DNA from: Caldilineaceae bacterium
Lineage (GTDB): Bacteria; Chloroflexota; Anaerolineae; Caldilineales; Caldilineaceae
DNA length: 16,820 nt
Direction: 5' to 3'
Assembly (NCBI GenBank): GCA_028819675.1
Contig: JAPPKT010000628.1
Span: 1-16,820, forward strand
Position 1 is the stretch's first letter. Each line of letters opens with the position of its first letter. This document shows, one piece after another, positions 1 to 9,320 of the stretch. The translations under genes were made by a program, and so were the position numbers. The notes under the pieces were generated by a model. That model searched no databases, was not told the DNA's origin, and was given only the letters and a program-made list of their open reading frames with translations.

Positions 1-629
1 TCCTGCTCGCCCGCCCCGGCACCGAAACCGCCCGCTACGCCTTCGGCATCGCCGCCGCAACAGTGCTCATCCTTGTTGGCGGCCATCTTGCAGCAGCCGC
101 GCTCGCGCCCAGACGGGCATGGTTCGGCATCTCCGCCACTGCTATCGGCTACCTACTCATCGTCGCCGCCATCGCCCAATATGGCCCGGCCCTCGACGGC
201 GTACGCTTCCTTGCGCTCAGTCTCTGTCTTCTCGTCGCCGCCCTCGCCGGCCTCGCATTCCTGCTGCGGACAACCCATCGCCACCCGGTCCAGACGGCAG
301 CCGCCGTAGCCTACACGCTTCTTCTGCTCTTCACCGCCGCTGGCCTTGCCCTCGGGCTGGCCCTTACCGCCCCGCGCTTCGGCGTCCTGCCAGCCGGGTT
401 GCTTCTCCTCGTCTTCAGCGACCTGACACGCCTCATCGAACTGGCTGACAACCCGTCCGTCTTCCCGCACCTCAGGCCGCCCGACGCAGGCTCCAGCTGC
501 CGGCTCCTCCCACAACTCAGCAGCGCAGCCCGCCTGATGCGCCCGCCCGCGCAGGCCCTCATAGTCGCCTCGATCTGGTCCGCGCTTCAGAATCCAGCCG
601 GCTCCCAGCTCTCTGTCTTCCTCTCCTGA
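1..629 (+). CDS. Multi-pass integral membrane protein, 3' part (5' end outside window)
   Basis: The reading frame is open from base 3 at the window edge to TGA at 627-629, so about 208 C-terminal residues are visible. The GTG at 63 is internal and is not taken as the start. I see about five hydrophobic spans rich in Ala, Leu, Val and Gly: around AFGIAAATVLILVGG, ISATAIGYLLIVAAIA, FLALSLCLLVAALAGLAFLL, AVAYTLLLLFTAAGLALGLAL and FGVLPAGLLLLVFSDL. A final tail of about 65 residues, rich in Pro, Ser and Ala, is not clearly membrane-spanning. The spacing of short helices and the phrase LLLLVFSDL are loosely like YhhN/TMEM86 lysoplasmalogenases, but no diagnostic motif is visible and I do not assign that function. 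C-ending codons match the next two genes. It is followed by 263 non-coding bases, so it is probably the last gene of its unit. Confidence 0.7.
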   Translation, partial: LLARPGTETARYAFGIAAATVLILVGGHLAAAALAPRRAWFGISATAIGYLLIVAAIAQYGPALDGVRFLALSLCLLVAALAGLAFLLRTTHRHPVQTAAAVAYTLLLLFTAAGLALGLALTAPRFGVLPAGLLLLVFSDLTRLIELADNPSVFPHLRPPDAGSSCRLLPQLSSAARLMRPPAQALIVASIWSALQNPAGSQLSVFLS

Positions 630-892
630 CCCGTACTCGCCCCACGTGCCAATCCCTCCACTCGGCCTCAGCGAGGTCTGTGCAGCGACCCGCTTCCTTC
701 TTCAGCCCGCCGCACCGCCCCTCATCCCGAAAATCCTTATCAATCCTGCAAATCCTGATTCAGACAACAACCACCCAAAATTCTGAGACACATTTTTTCC
801 CGCCGTCTGTTTATCTTTTCCTTACTCTTCGCTATAATGGTGCCGGTGCCTTGGTACGCCCGGGTCAAGCCATTACCAATTCGAGACAGATC
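630..892. other. Intergenic region between membrane protein and acyl-CoA ligase
   Basis: There are 263 bases without a convincing gene. The first part is C-rich like the coding DNA. From about 725 to 840 it becomes AT-richer with T-tracts, as expected of a promoter. The ligase frame stays open through this stretch back to about 680, but the predicted peptide there is low-complexity and unlike the N-terminus of the family. Confidence 0.6.
810..838 (+). promoter_or_regulatory. Candidate sigma70-type promoter for the ligase-abcF operon
   Basis: A perfect TATAAT lies at 833-838, with a weak -35-like TTTATC at 810-815 and a 17-base spacer. It sits in the AT-rich stretch about 55 bases upstream of the chosen ATG at 893. 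It is the only exact -10 consensus noticed in the non-coding parts of the window. The -35 match is poor, so this is a candidate only. Confidence 0.45.
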
Positions 893-2862
893 ATGTCCAC
901 CATCCACTTCCCTTTCGGCCAGGACATCGCCTGGCAGCCGAATCCCGACTGGATCGCACGAAGCAACCTGCAACAGTTTATGGACCGGCACGGCATATCT
1001 TCCTATGACGAACTGCTGACCCGCTCGGTCGAAGATATCAGCTGGTTCTGGGATGCAGTAATGGAGGACCTCGATATCCGCTTCGCCCATCCCTACTCGC
1101 AAATCGTCGATCTGTCCGACGGCGCACCTTTCGCCCGCTGGTGCGTCGGCGGCAAGATGAACATAATCCACAACTGCCTCGACAAGTGGCAGGAAACCGA
1201 GACCGCGTCTGAAACCGCTCTCGTCTGGGAAGGGGAGGAAGGGCAAAACGTTTCTCTTACCTACGCCCAGCTCCACCAGGAAGTCTGTCGCTGCGCCAAT
1301 GCCCTGCGCAGCCTCGGTGTAGGTAACGGCGATGCCGTCGGCCTCTACATGCCGATGATCCCTGAGTTGGCTGTCGCCTTTCTGGCGGTGATCAAAATCG
1401 GCGGCATCGTCCTGCCGCTCTTCAGCGGGTACGGCCCGTCAGCAATCAGCAATCGTCTCAATGATGGCGACGCCAAAGCTGTCTTCTCCACCGACGGATT
1501 CCAGCGCCGCGGGCGGGCCGTGACAATGAAGACGACCTTGGACAGGGCCCTGGCCAGTGTCCCAAGCGTCCGGCATGTAATCGTCTGCAAGCGGCTCCCC
1601 GCCTCCTCCCCTGCCGCACAGATCCCCTGGCATGAGCAACGCGACCACTGGTGGCATGAGCTCGTTCCGCCCCAGGCGCCCAATGCCGAAACCACTCTGA
1701 CCGGCGCCGAGGACCCGCTGATGATCATCTACACCAGCGGCACAACCGGGCCGCCCAAGGGTGCCGTCCATACCCACTGTGGCTTTCCTGTCAAGGCTGC
1801 CCAGGACATGCGCCACGCCATGGACGTCAAACCAGGAGATCGCGTCTACTGGATGACCGATATGGGTTGGATGATGGGCCCGTGGCTCGTCCTCGCCACC
1901 CTGCTCAACCGCGCTACCATGTTCTTCTTCGACGGCGCCCCCGACTACCCATCGGTTGACCGCGTTTGGCAACTCTGCGCCAGGCACCGCATCACCCTCC
2001 TGGGGCTCTCGCCGATGCTCGTGCGCACGCTTATGCCCCACGGAACCGGCCATGTGACCCGCCATGATCTCTCACGTCTGCGGGCAGTCGGAGCCACCGG
2101 AAGCCCCTGGGGCCCCTCAAGCTGGCGCTGGATATTCGAGAACGTGCTCGAAGGCCGCAAGCCGATCTTCAACTACACCGGCGGCACCGAAATCAGCGGT
2201 GGCATCCTCGCCGGCAGCCTGTTCAAACCCCTCAAACCCGCCGCTTTCGGCGGACCGATTCCCGGCATGGACGCCGATGTCGTCGACGAGTCCGGCAACC
2301 CGGTGCGCGGCGAAGTGGGAGACCTGATCGTCCGTCAGCCCTGGATCGGAATGACGCGCGGCTTCTGGGGCGCCAACGAGCGCTATCTGGATACCTACTG
2401 GAGCCGTTTCGATGGTACTTGGGTCCACGGCGATTTTTGCGCCATTGACGAGGACGACATGTGGTTCATTCTCGGGCGCAGCGACGACACCATCAATATC
2501 GCCGGCAAGCGCCTCGGGCCGGCCGAAGTCGAAACCCTGGTCAACGCTCATCCCGACGTCACCGAATCCGCAGCCGTGGCCGTGCCCCACCCCCTGAAAG
2601 ACAACGACGTTGTCGTGTTCGCCGTCCTCAAACCGGGCATCGACGCCAGCGAACCCCTCCGCACCGCCCTGCAAGAGCGCATCACGACCGAATTGGGTCG
2701 CCCGCTCAGACCCAAAGAGGTCAGGTTCTGTACCGCGCTCCCCAAAACACGCAATGCCAAAGTGATGCACCGTCTTATCCGCGCCTCCTACCTGGGCGAA
2801 GACCCCGGCGACATCAGCGCCCTCGAAGATCCCGCCACCCTGCAGGCGATCCAGCAGTCGGC

Positions 2863-2866
<4 letters not shown>
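893..2866 (+). CDS. AMP-forming acyl-CoA synthetase, acetyl-CoA synthetase-like
   Basis: 657-residue member of the ANL adenylating superfamily. It activates a carboxylic acid with ATP to an acyl-adenylate and then forms the acyl-CoA thioester in the cytosol. The N-terminus (through SVEDISWFWDAV) resembles the ACAS_N cap of acetyl-CoA synthetases and the length equals that family. Motifs in order: phosphate-binding loop YTSGTTGPPKG at 280-290, NYTGGTE at 427-433, the hinge region GRSDDTINIAGKR at 528-540, and the C-terminal PKTRNAKVM at 617-625 with the adenylation lysine at Lys623. Acetate-specific Acs has a WQTE motif whose Trp closes the acyl pocket. Here the aligned position is Gly430, so a substrate larger than acetate is possible. 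The ATG at 893 was chosen because homology begins just after it and the candidate promoter lies upstream; its Shine-Dalgarno is weak. The stop overlaps the start of the ABC-F gene. The exact substrate is unknown. Confidence 0.9.
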
Positions 2867-4782
<1,916 letters not shown>

Positions 4783-4798
4783 CGCCCGCCGCCGTACA

Positions 4799-4820
4799 CC
4801 CGATTCTGAAAACCGGCTGC
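4799..4820 (-). terminator. Weak candidate terminator in the convergent gap
   Basis: Read on the - strand just after the stop of the caspase gene, a short CCGG-CAG-CCGG hairpin is followed by TTTT. The stem is only four base pairs with a 3-base loop, so it may be fortuitous. The 44-base gap separates two convergent genes, where termination is expected from both sides. Confidence 0.22.
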
Positions 4821-4826
4821 CGGCGC

Positions 4827-7800
4827 CTACTTGAACTCCCTGCGCAGCCCTTCGAGTGATTCCTTCGCGTAGAAATACTCGAAATGATGGCAGCCGATCA
4901 CATCCACCTGCAGGTCCGGCCAGTTGCCGCCCCGCACACCCCGCGCCGACGCCACCCCAACCAGCAGGTCATTCGGCCCCAGGACCTGGTCCAGCGCCTT
5001 GTCCAGTATACGCGTCATCTCCGTCTTGGAGAACAGCTTGCGCCAGTTAACCGGGCCGTCCATCTCGGTGTTTATGCCGATCTGAATGTAGTACCGCACG
5101 TCCACCTCATTGCGCGGGTCATTCAGCTTCTGATACAGCTCCGCACTCGGCGCCAGGTCCTGTATGCCGGTAGTCAGCCGCGAAATCCCTATCACCAGGA
5201 GCTGGGCCAGCACTTCATAGTCCATCAGCCCCGCCTGATTGAGTATGATCGTCGCCAGCCAGGGTATGAGCCGGTGTGACTCGGCCAGCGCAGTCCCGGT
5301 GTTGTGCGCCCCCACCATGATCACACGCTCCACAAACTGGTGCCCGCTCTCCATCTCGACGCAGACTCGGGCCACCTGTGTTCCCATGCTGTGACTGAAG
5401 ATATCAAGCGGCGGACCCTTGTCGGTGCCAAATCCAAGCCGGCGCAGCTGTGCTGTCATCAGCAGCCCGCTCTCTCGAATGCCCGTGTTGATCGTCTCAT
5501 AGTCAAACGTCAACGCCAGGTCGTATTCGTCCAACTCCTTCAGGTGGGGCAGCGCCCTCTGGACCAGTTTCTCCGTGCTGCTGCCGAAGCCGTGAGTGAT
5601 CAGCAGCGCCCGCCGCGCCTTGGACACATCCTGCGAAGTTACTTTCGAATAGACCGGCGTCCCCCCCGACTCCAGGCGGACCTGGCGCACGCCCAGGTCC
5701 GGCGGCAGCTTCTGATAGAACAGCTTGTAGAAAAGAACGCGCACGGCATGTTTCGCATCGCGGACCGGTACCTCCGCATCCTCCTCCCCCGGCGCCGGTT
5801 CTTTGCCCGCCGCCGCCTCCGCCGCCATCCGCCACTCCTCCTGCAGATAGCCGAATAGCCGCCCGAACAACCCTCTCCCGCCCCTGCCTTGCCTGCCTTC
5901 AACCCCATTCGCACCCCGGGCCTTCACTCTTGACCACCACCGGGTGCCGGCAGAACCGGACTTTTCCGCCGCCGCATCCGGAATAGGCAGATGCGTAATT
6001 TCCACCGCCATGCGCCTCCTGTCACCGTCTTCAGACAGGTTCTGCGCGTCAGTGGGGTGGCCGACCATATAGTAGTACTCGCCGTCAAACGCGACCGCCA
6101 CTATCCCTGCGATTTCCGGATCATTCTCCACGCTCAATGCAATCCGCAGCGGCGATTCCGCGCTGATCGTCGAAAGCTGTTCCGCCGACGTGTCTAGAAC
6201 CAGTACACCGGGCGACCCGCCGCCGGCACTGTGTGAGAATGAGAGCGGCTGAAAAAACGGCGCCGCTTCCGGACTGTTCAACCCCGGCGGCAACGAGATT
6301 GGATCCTCTGCATCCCAGGAAAACTGCTTCAGACTGCTCACAACCAGCAAGCCCCCCAGGCCCGCCGGCTTCTCCACCGTAATGTCCAGGTCCGTCCCCA
6401 CATTGATCCTGTTCTGCCCCTGCGGCAGAGCACACTCCTCCTGCTTTCGAAGCGCAGTTACCGCCACCTGCTTCGTGATCCAGCGATCATGTGTATCGTC
6501 CCGCTGCACCATCAGATTGCGCACGCGCGGGCCGTCGTAGCGAATGCCGTTCATCAGTTCAGCCAGTGGGCCAAAGGCTCGCGTCTCTTCCGTCCCGTTC
6601 GGCTCGTTCAGTTCCGGCAACTCCAGCACGTCAAATGAGGTGGGAACCCGCGTGGCGAAGACTTTGAAAATCTCCGCCTCAGATTCGGCGCCCGGTTCCT
6701 TCACAGACGGCTCGATATTGTTGACGAAAAACGCCTTGCCCGGCGCCACCAGCTGATAGGGCGCCCGCTCCGGGTAAATGCGTCGGACGCCGAACCGCGC
6801 CGACAGAGAGAAAACGGTCACATACAGATTCTCAGAGCTGTTGTTCCGAATTGTAATCCAGAGCTTGCGCCCCGGCGGCAGCACACCGTCCTGCCCCAGC
6901 GGCTCACCGTCCCTCGGAAAAGTCAAGCTCGCTCGTGTGTAAGTCTGGACGTCAAAGCTCAGCGCCTCTTCCATCAGCGCCATCGGCGACGGATTCCGCA
7001 GCGTGCGCACATTATGAAAGGTCGCCAGATGATGCAGATACGCAGCTGTCTTGGCCGCCCCCGCCTGCGTACGCGACGGCCTGTCCTCCACGATCTGGAC
7101 GCCGCTGCCGTCCTGGATGACGTACGCGTCGTTCTCCACAGCCACGTGGAAACGGGTGAATCCATCCTGCGTGCTTCTTCCCACCGCGTGCAGAAACGGG
7201 GAAGAGGGCGCCGTCGTCAACTCCGCCAGCAGAAACGGGTCCGCGCTCGTCACCTCGTACATCAATCTCTGGTATCCGTACGCCGTCACCTTTACCCTGG
7301 CAGGCAAACTGAACTCTGTGTGACGCACACCCTTGATCAGCGCGTATGACGAATCGACTCTGGTGTCTATCACCTCGCCGCGGCCAAGCCCCCGGCCCTC
7401 CAGCGCCTCGCTGCCCGCCGGGAAAAGCTCCACGTGGCTGCCCGGCGTCAGACCCACCGCCGCGCCGCCGCCGATGCGAATGATCACGTCATTCCCCGTA
7501 TCACCCGCCTCTCTGGCACTGATCACGTTCAGATAAGAGCCGGCATGCGGCGTCAGCTCCCCAAAGACCGCACGGTTGCCCGGGCCCTCCAACTGCGGCA
7601 GCTGCCTCGCATAGACGCTGTGGACCTGGGTCTGCACCGAGTCGTGCACCTCCCGCCAGGTCATCTGCGGATGCAGCTCCTGCAGTTTCTGCAACAGAAA
7701 GTGGGTCATCGCCCCGTACCAGGCGCCGTTGGTCGGCGAGCGGTACTCGTGGCTCATCTCCTCATCCCGGCAACCGGCCAGCAGCACGTGCTTGCTGCCC

Positions 7801-8405
7801 AGCTTCCCGGACCAGTGACGGCTGGCAACCGTTCTTTCCCCCGACGCTTCCGGCAGCACCGTGCCCGCAGGCCGCGCCCGCCGGTCCGCCGTGGTCCGCC
7901 GCACCGGCACAAACGCCCGCGTGCCCGAACCGGCATGGCAGCAGTCCAGCACCACGGTAACCTTCGCCCCTCTCTCCTCGGCCGCCGCGATCAGCGCCGC
8001 CAGCTCCTTGTCCAATATGTCGTAGACCGGCTTGCCCCCGTCATCCGTCGTACGGCTGTCGCTTGGCACCAGCGTCTCGTCGTACCCGTCCGGCTCATTC
8101 GGGTCGGAAGAGATCGCCTGAGAGCCGTGCCCGCTGTAATGGAAAAACAGCTGGTCGCCGGTTCTGGCCTGCTCGATCAGCCACCGCCAGCCGTCGATGA
8201 TGTTCTGCCTGGAGGGAAGCTTCTCATCCGGTTCCGCCCCCGTAGATGTCAGCAGCCGTATATTCTCAGTCGGCACGCCCAGCCGCTGCGTCAGAAACCC
8301 GTAAATCGCCCTGGCATCGTTGGCGCAACCGCCCAAATCGGAGATCACACTGCTTCGGTAATGATTGATTCCAACAACCACAGCAAACAATCGCGGAGAC
8401 AACAT
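4827..8405 (-). CDS. Metacaspase-like protease fused to an alpha/beta hydrolase (with DUF4384-like middle)
   Basis: 1192-residue protein with no signal peptide or membrane span. Residues about 1-275 form a caspase/metacaspase (peptidase C14) domain: strand FAVVVGIN at 7-14, catalytic His93 in YSGHGSQ, the metacaspase-type DGYDETLVPSD at 106-116, and catalytic Cys156 in LDCCHAG. A beta-rich region follows (about 285-370). Residues about 490-565 (LTFPRDGEPL through VAPGKAFFV) resemble DUF4384, often attached to bacterial caspases. After a Gly/Arg-rich linker (about 820-860) comes an alpha/beta hydrolase (about 930-1185): HGFG at 938-941, nucleophile Ser1006 in FSHSMGT, probable acid Asp1146, and His1173 or His1174 in CHHFEYF. 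Metacaspases cleave after Arg or Lys; the hydrolase fold suggests a lipase or esterase. The start is ATG 8405, because AGGGA is 6 bases upstream, rather than the TTG two codons earlier. The biological role is unknown; a regulated effector is my inference. Confidence 0.88.
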   Translation of the reverse strand: MLSPRLFAVVVGINHYRSSVISDLGGCANDARAIYGFLTQRLGVPTENIRLLTSTGAEPDEKLPSRQNIIDGWRWLIEQARTGDQLFFHYSGHGSQAISSDPNEPDGYDETLVPSDSRTTDDGGKPVYDILDKELAALIAAAEERGAKVTVVLDCCHAGSGTRAFVPVRRTTADRRARPAGTVLPEASGERTVASRHWSGKLGSKHVLLAGCRDEEMSHEYRSPTNGAWYGAMTHFLLQKLQELHPQMTWREVHDSVQTQVHSVYARQLPQLEGPGNRAVFGELTPHAGSYLNVISAREAGDTGNDVIIRIGGGAAVGLTPGSHVELFPAGSEALEGRGLGRGEVIDTRVDSSYALIKGVRHTEFSLPARVKVTAYGYQRLMYEVTSADPFLLAELTTAPSSPFLHAVGRSTQDGFTRFHVAVENDAYVIQDGSGVQIVEDRPSRTQAGAAKTAAYLHHLATFHNVRTLRNPSPMALMEEALSFDVQTYTRASLTFPRDGEPLGQDGVLPPGRKLWITIRNNSSENLYVTVFSLSARFGVRRIYPERAPYQLVAPGKAFFVNNIEPSVKEPGAESEAEIFKVFATRVPTSFDVLELPELNEPNGTEETRAFGPLAELMNGIRYDGPRVRNLMVQRDDTHDRWITKQVAVTALRKQEECALPQGQNRINVGTDLDITVEKPAGLGGLLVVSSLKQFSWDAEDPISLPPGLNSPEAAPFFQPLSFSHSAGGGSPGVLVLDTSAEQLSTISAESPLRIALSVENDPEIAGIVAVAFDGEYYYMVGHPTDAQNLSEDGDRRRMAVEITHLPIPDAAAEKSGSAGTRWWSRVKARGANGVEGRQGRGGRGLFGRLFGYLQEEWRMAAEAAAGKEPAPGEEDAEVPVRDAKHAVRVLFYKLFYQKLPPDLGVRQVRLESGGTPVYSKVTSQDVSKARRALLITHGFGSSTEKLVQRALPHLKELDEYDLALTFDYETINTGIRESGLLMTAQLRRLGFGTDKGPPLDIFSHSMGTQVARVCVEMESGHQFVERVIMVGAHNTGTALAESHRLIPWLATIILNQAGLMDYEVLAQLLVIGISRLTTGIQDLAPSAELYQKLNDPRNEVDVRYYIQIGINTEMDGPVNWRKLFSKTEMTRILDKALDQVLGPNDLLVGVASARGVRGGNWPDLQVDVIGCHHFEYFYAKESLEGLRREFK

Positions 8406-8743
8406 TCGCAATCCCTATAGACAAGTGAGACACGCTACTACTTAGCGAAAAGCGAGCGGACAGTTGATGGGAAATAGTACGATCTTAGCACACTGACGGC
8501 ACAATGAATAACCGGATTCTGCAGAAAATACTCTGTCCATGTCGACAGATCGGGTACTCCAGTCGTATCAAAATCTCGACTTGGATTCAAGTGGACCGGG
8601 CGGACAGTGCAGGGCTTTACTGTTTCTGCCGCTCTTAATTGTGTTTCAGAGGATATATTCAGTCAGTGGGGAAGATTGTCCGAATTTCCAAGCGAGGAAG
8701 TTTCCTGAGGAAAGGACGCGATGACTGCATGAGTCTTACTTCG
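8406..8743. other. AT-richer intergenic region upstream of the caspase-hydrolase gene
   Basis: 338 bases with no supportable gene, clearly less GC-rich than the flanking coding DNA. It holds the caspase gene's Shine-Dalgarno at 8412-8416 and a small inverted repeat CGCTA-ctact-TAGCG at 8433-8447, about 28 bases upstream of the ATG. The - strand frame that continues from the small upstream gene hits stops repeatedly. I see no tRNA-like or riboswitch-like structure. Confidence 0.55.
8412..8416 (-). promoter_or_regulatory. Shine-Dalgarno deciding the caspase-hydrolase start
   Basis: AGGGA on the - strand lies 6 bases before ATG 8405. The alternative TTG at 8411 directly abuts this motif and would have no proper spacing, so ATG 8405 is preferred. 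Confidence 0.6.
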
Positions 8744-9112
8744 CTAATATCGAATCTGAAGCTGATGTTCAGGAACTGATTCGACCTTTCTGCGTAGTAC
8801 CACTTTCTCAGGATACTTTGTACGTACTCGTTGCAAGAGCGAAACCGGGTCAGGGTCGTGATCGATAAGCCTGCCATCACAGATCGCCACAAATTGTCCT
8901 AAGTGGGTCATTACCAATTCTGCGTGAAGCTCTCTGTATGTCTCTACATTTTGATTCATGACAGATCGGTTCGGATTAACCGGAAATGGCGAAAATGTGC
9001 GAGCTATTGTTTCCAGGAGTACGTCTGCGATGTCGCGCTCTGTGGTCACAGCTAGCTTTTCGACCTGCTCATAAATCTCATCCGGAACGTCCAGTACAAC
9101 CTGAATGCTCAT
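8744..9112 (-). CDS. Small antitoxin-like protein (ribbon-helix-helix-like N-terminus, DUF5678-like C-terminus)
   Basis: 122-residue protein. The N-terminal stretch QVVLDVPDEIYEQVEKLA followed by ERDIADVLLETI looks like the strand plus two helices of ribbon-helix-helix antitoxin-type proteins. After a Pro/Asn linker, residues about 55-110 (YRELHAELVMTHLGQFVAI, then CDGRLIDHDPDPVSLLQRV) resemble DUF5678-like domains, in which a YAGQYVA-type strand precedes a dgelvdhd turn. Similar two-part proteins are common in Chloroflexota and Cyanobacteria, often next to an aspartic-protease-like partner. No such partner is visible here. AGGAG at 9122-9126 lies 9 bases from the ATG and supports the start. 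The gene is AT-richer than its neighbours, so recent acquisition is possible. DNA binding or toxin neutralisation is inferred only from fold resemblance. It lies directly upstream of the caspase-hydrolase gene on the same strand, 338 bases away. Confidence 0.7.
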   Translation of the reverse strand: MSIQVVLDVPDEIYEQVEKLAVTTERDIADVLLETIARTFSPFPVNPNRSVMNQNVETYRELHAELVMTHLGQFVAICDGRLIDHDPDPVSLLQRVRTKYPEKVVLRRKVESVPEHQLQIRY

Positions 9113-9320
9113 TTTGGCTCACTCCTGCCAAGTTAGGCCGTCCATTAACGGGCGCCCAAGTCAAACATCCGTAGCCAAGGAAAGTGTGATCAGGGCAGGT
9201 GCCGAAACAAGGACGATCAAGACCTGATCTTGAAATCGGACGATCCACCGAAACGCTATCTGTCTCGTTGCTCCAACACCCTACCCTGAGCTTACCACCC
9301 AGTCGTGGTCACACCAACCC
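9113..9320. other. Intergenic region with a perfect 6-5-6 inverted repeat
   Basis: 208 bases between the vWA lipoprotein gene and the small antitoxin-like gene. It contains the latter's Shine-Dalgarno and a perfect inverted repeat TCAAGA-cctga-TCTTGA at 9217-9233, about 105 bases upstream of that gene's ATG. No clear promoter hexamers or terminator were found. Confidence 0.5.

Noticed and set aside
680..892. N-terminal extension of the acyl-CoA ligase
   Set aside because: The frame is open, but the peptide is unlike the family, the candidate promoter lies within it, and homology begins right after ATG 893.
7434..8420. Long + strand open frame opposite the caspase domain
   Set aside because: Antisense shadow: Arg-rich, no recognisable domain, while the - strand encodes intact catalytic motifs.
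8539..8724. Possible 61-residue + strand gene in the intergenic region
   Set aside because: No Shine-Dalgarno, no motif, and opposite to its neighbours; treated as non-coding.
8659..8892. Small - strand frame overlapping the antitoxin-like gene
   Set aside because: No Shine-Dalgarno, no family resemblance, and it overlaps the end of a better supported gene.
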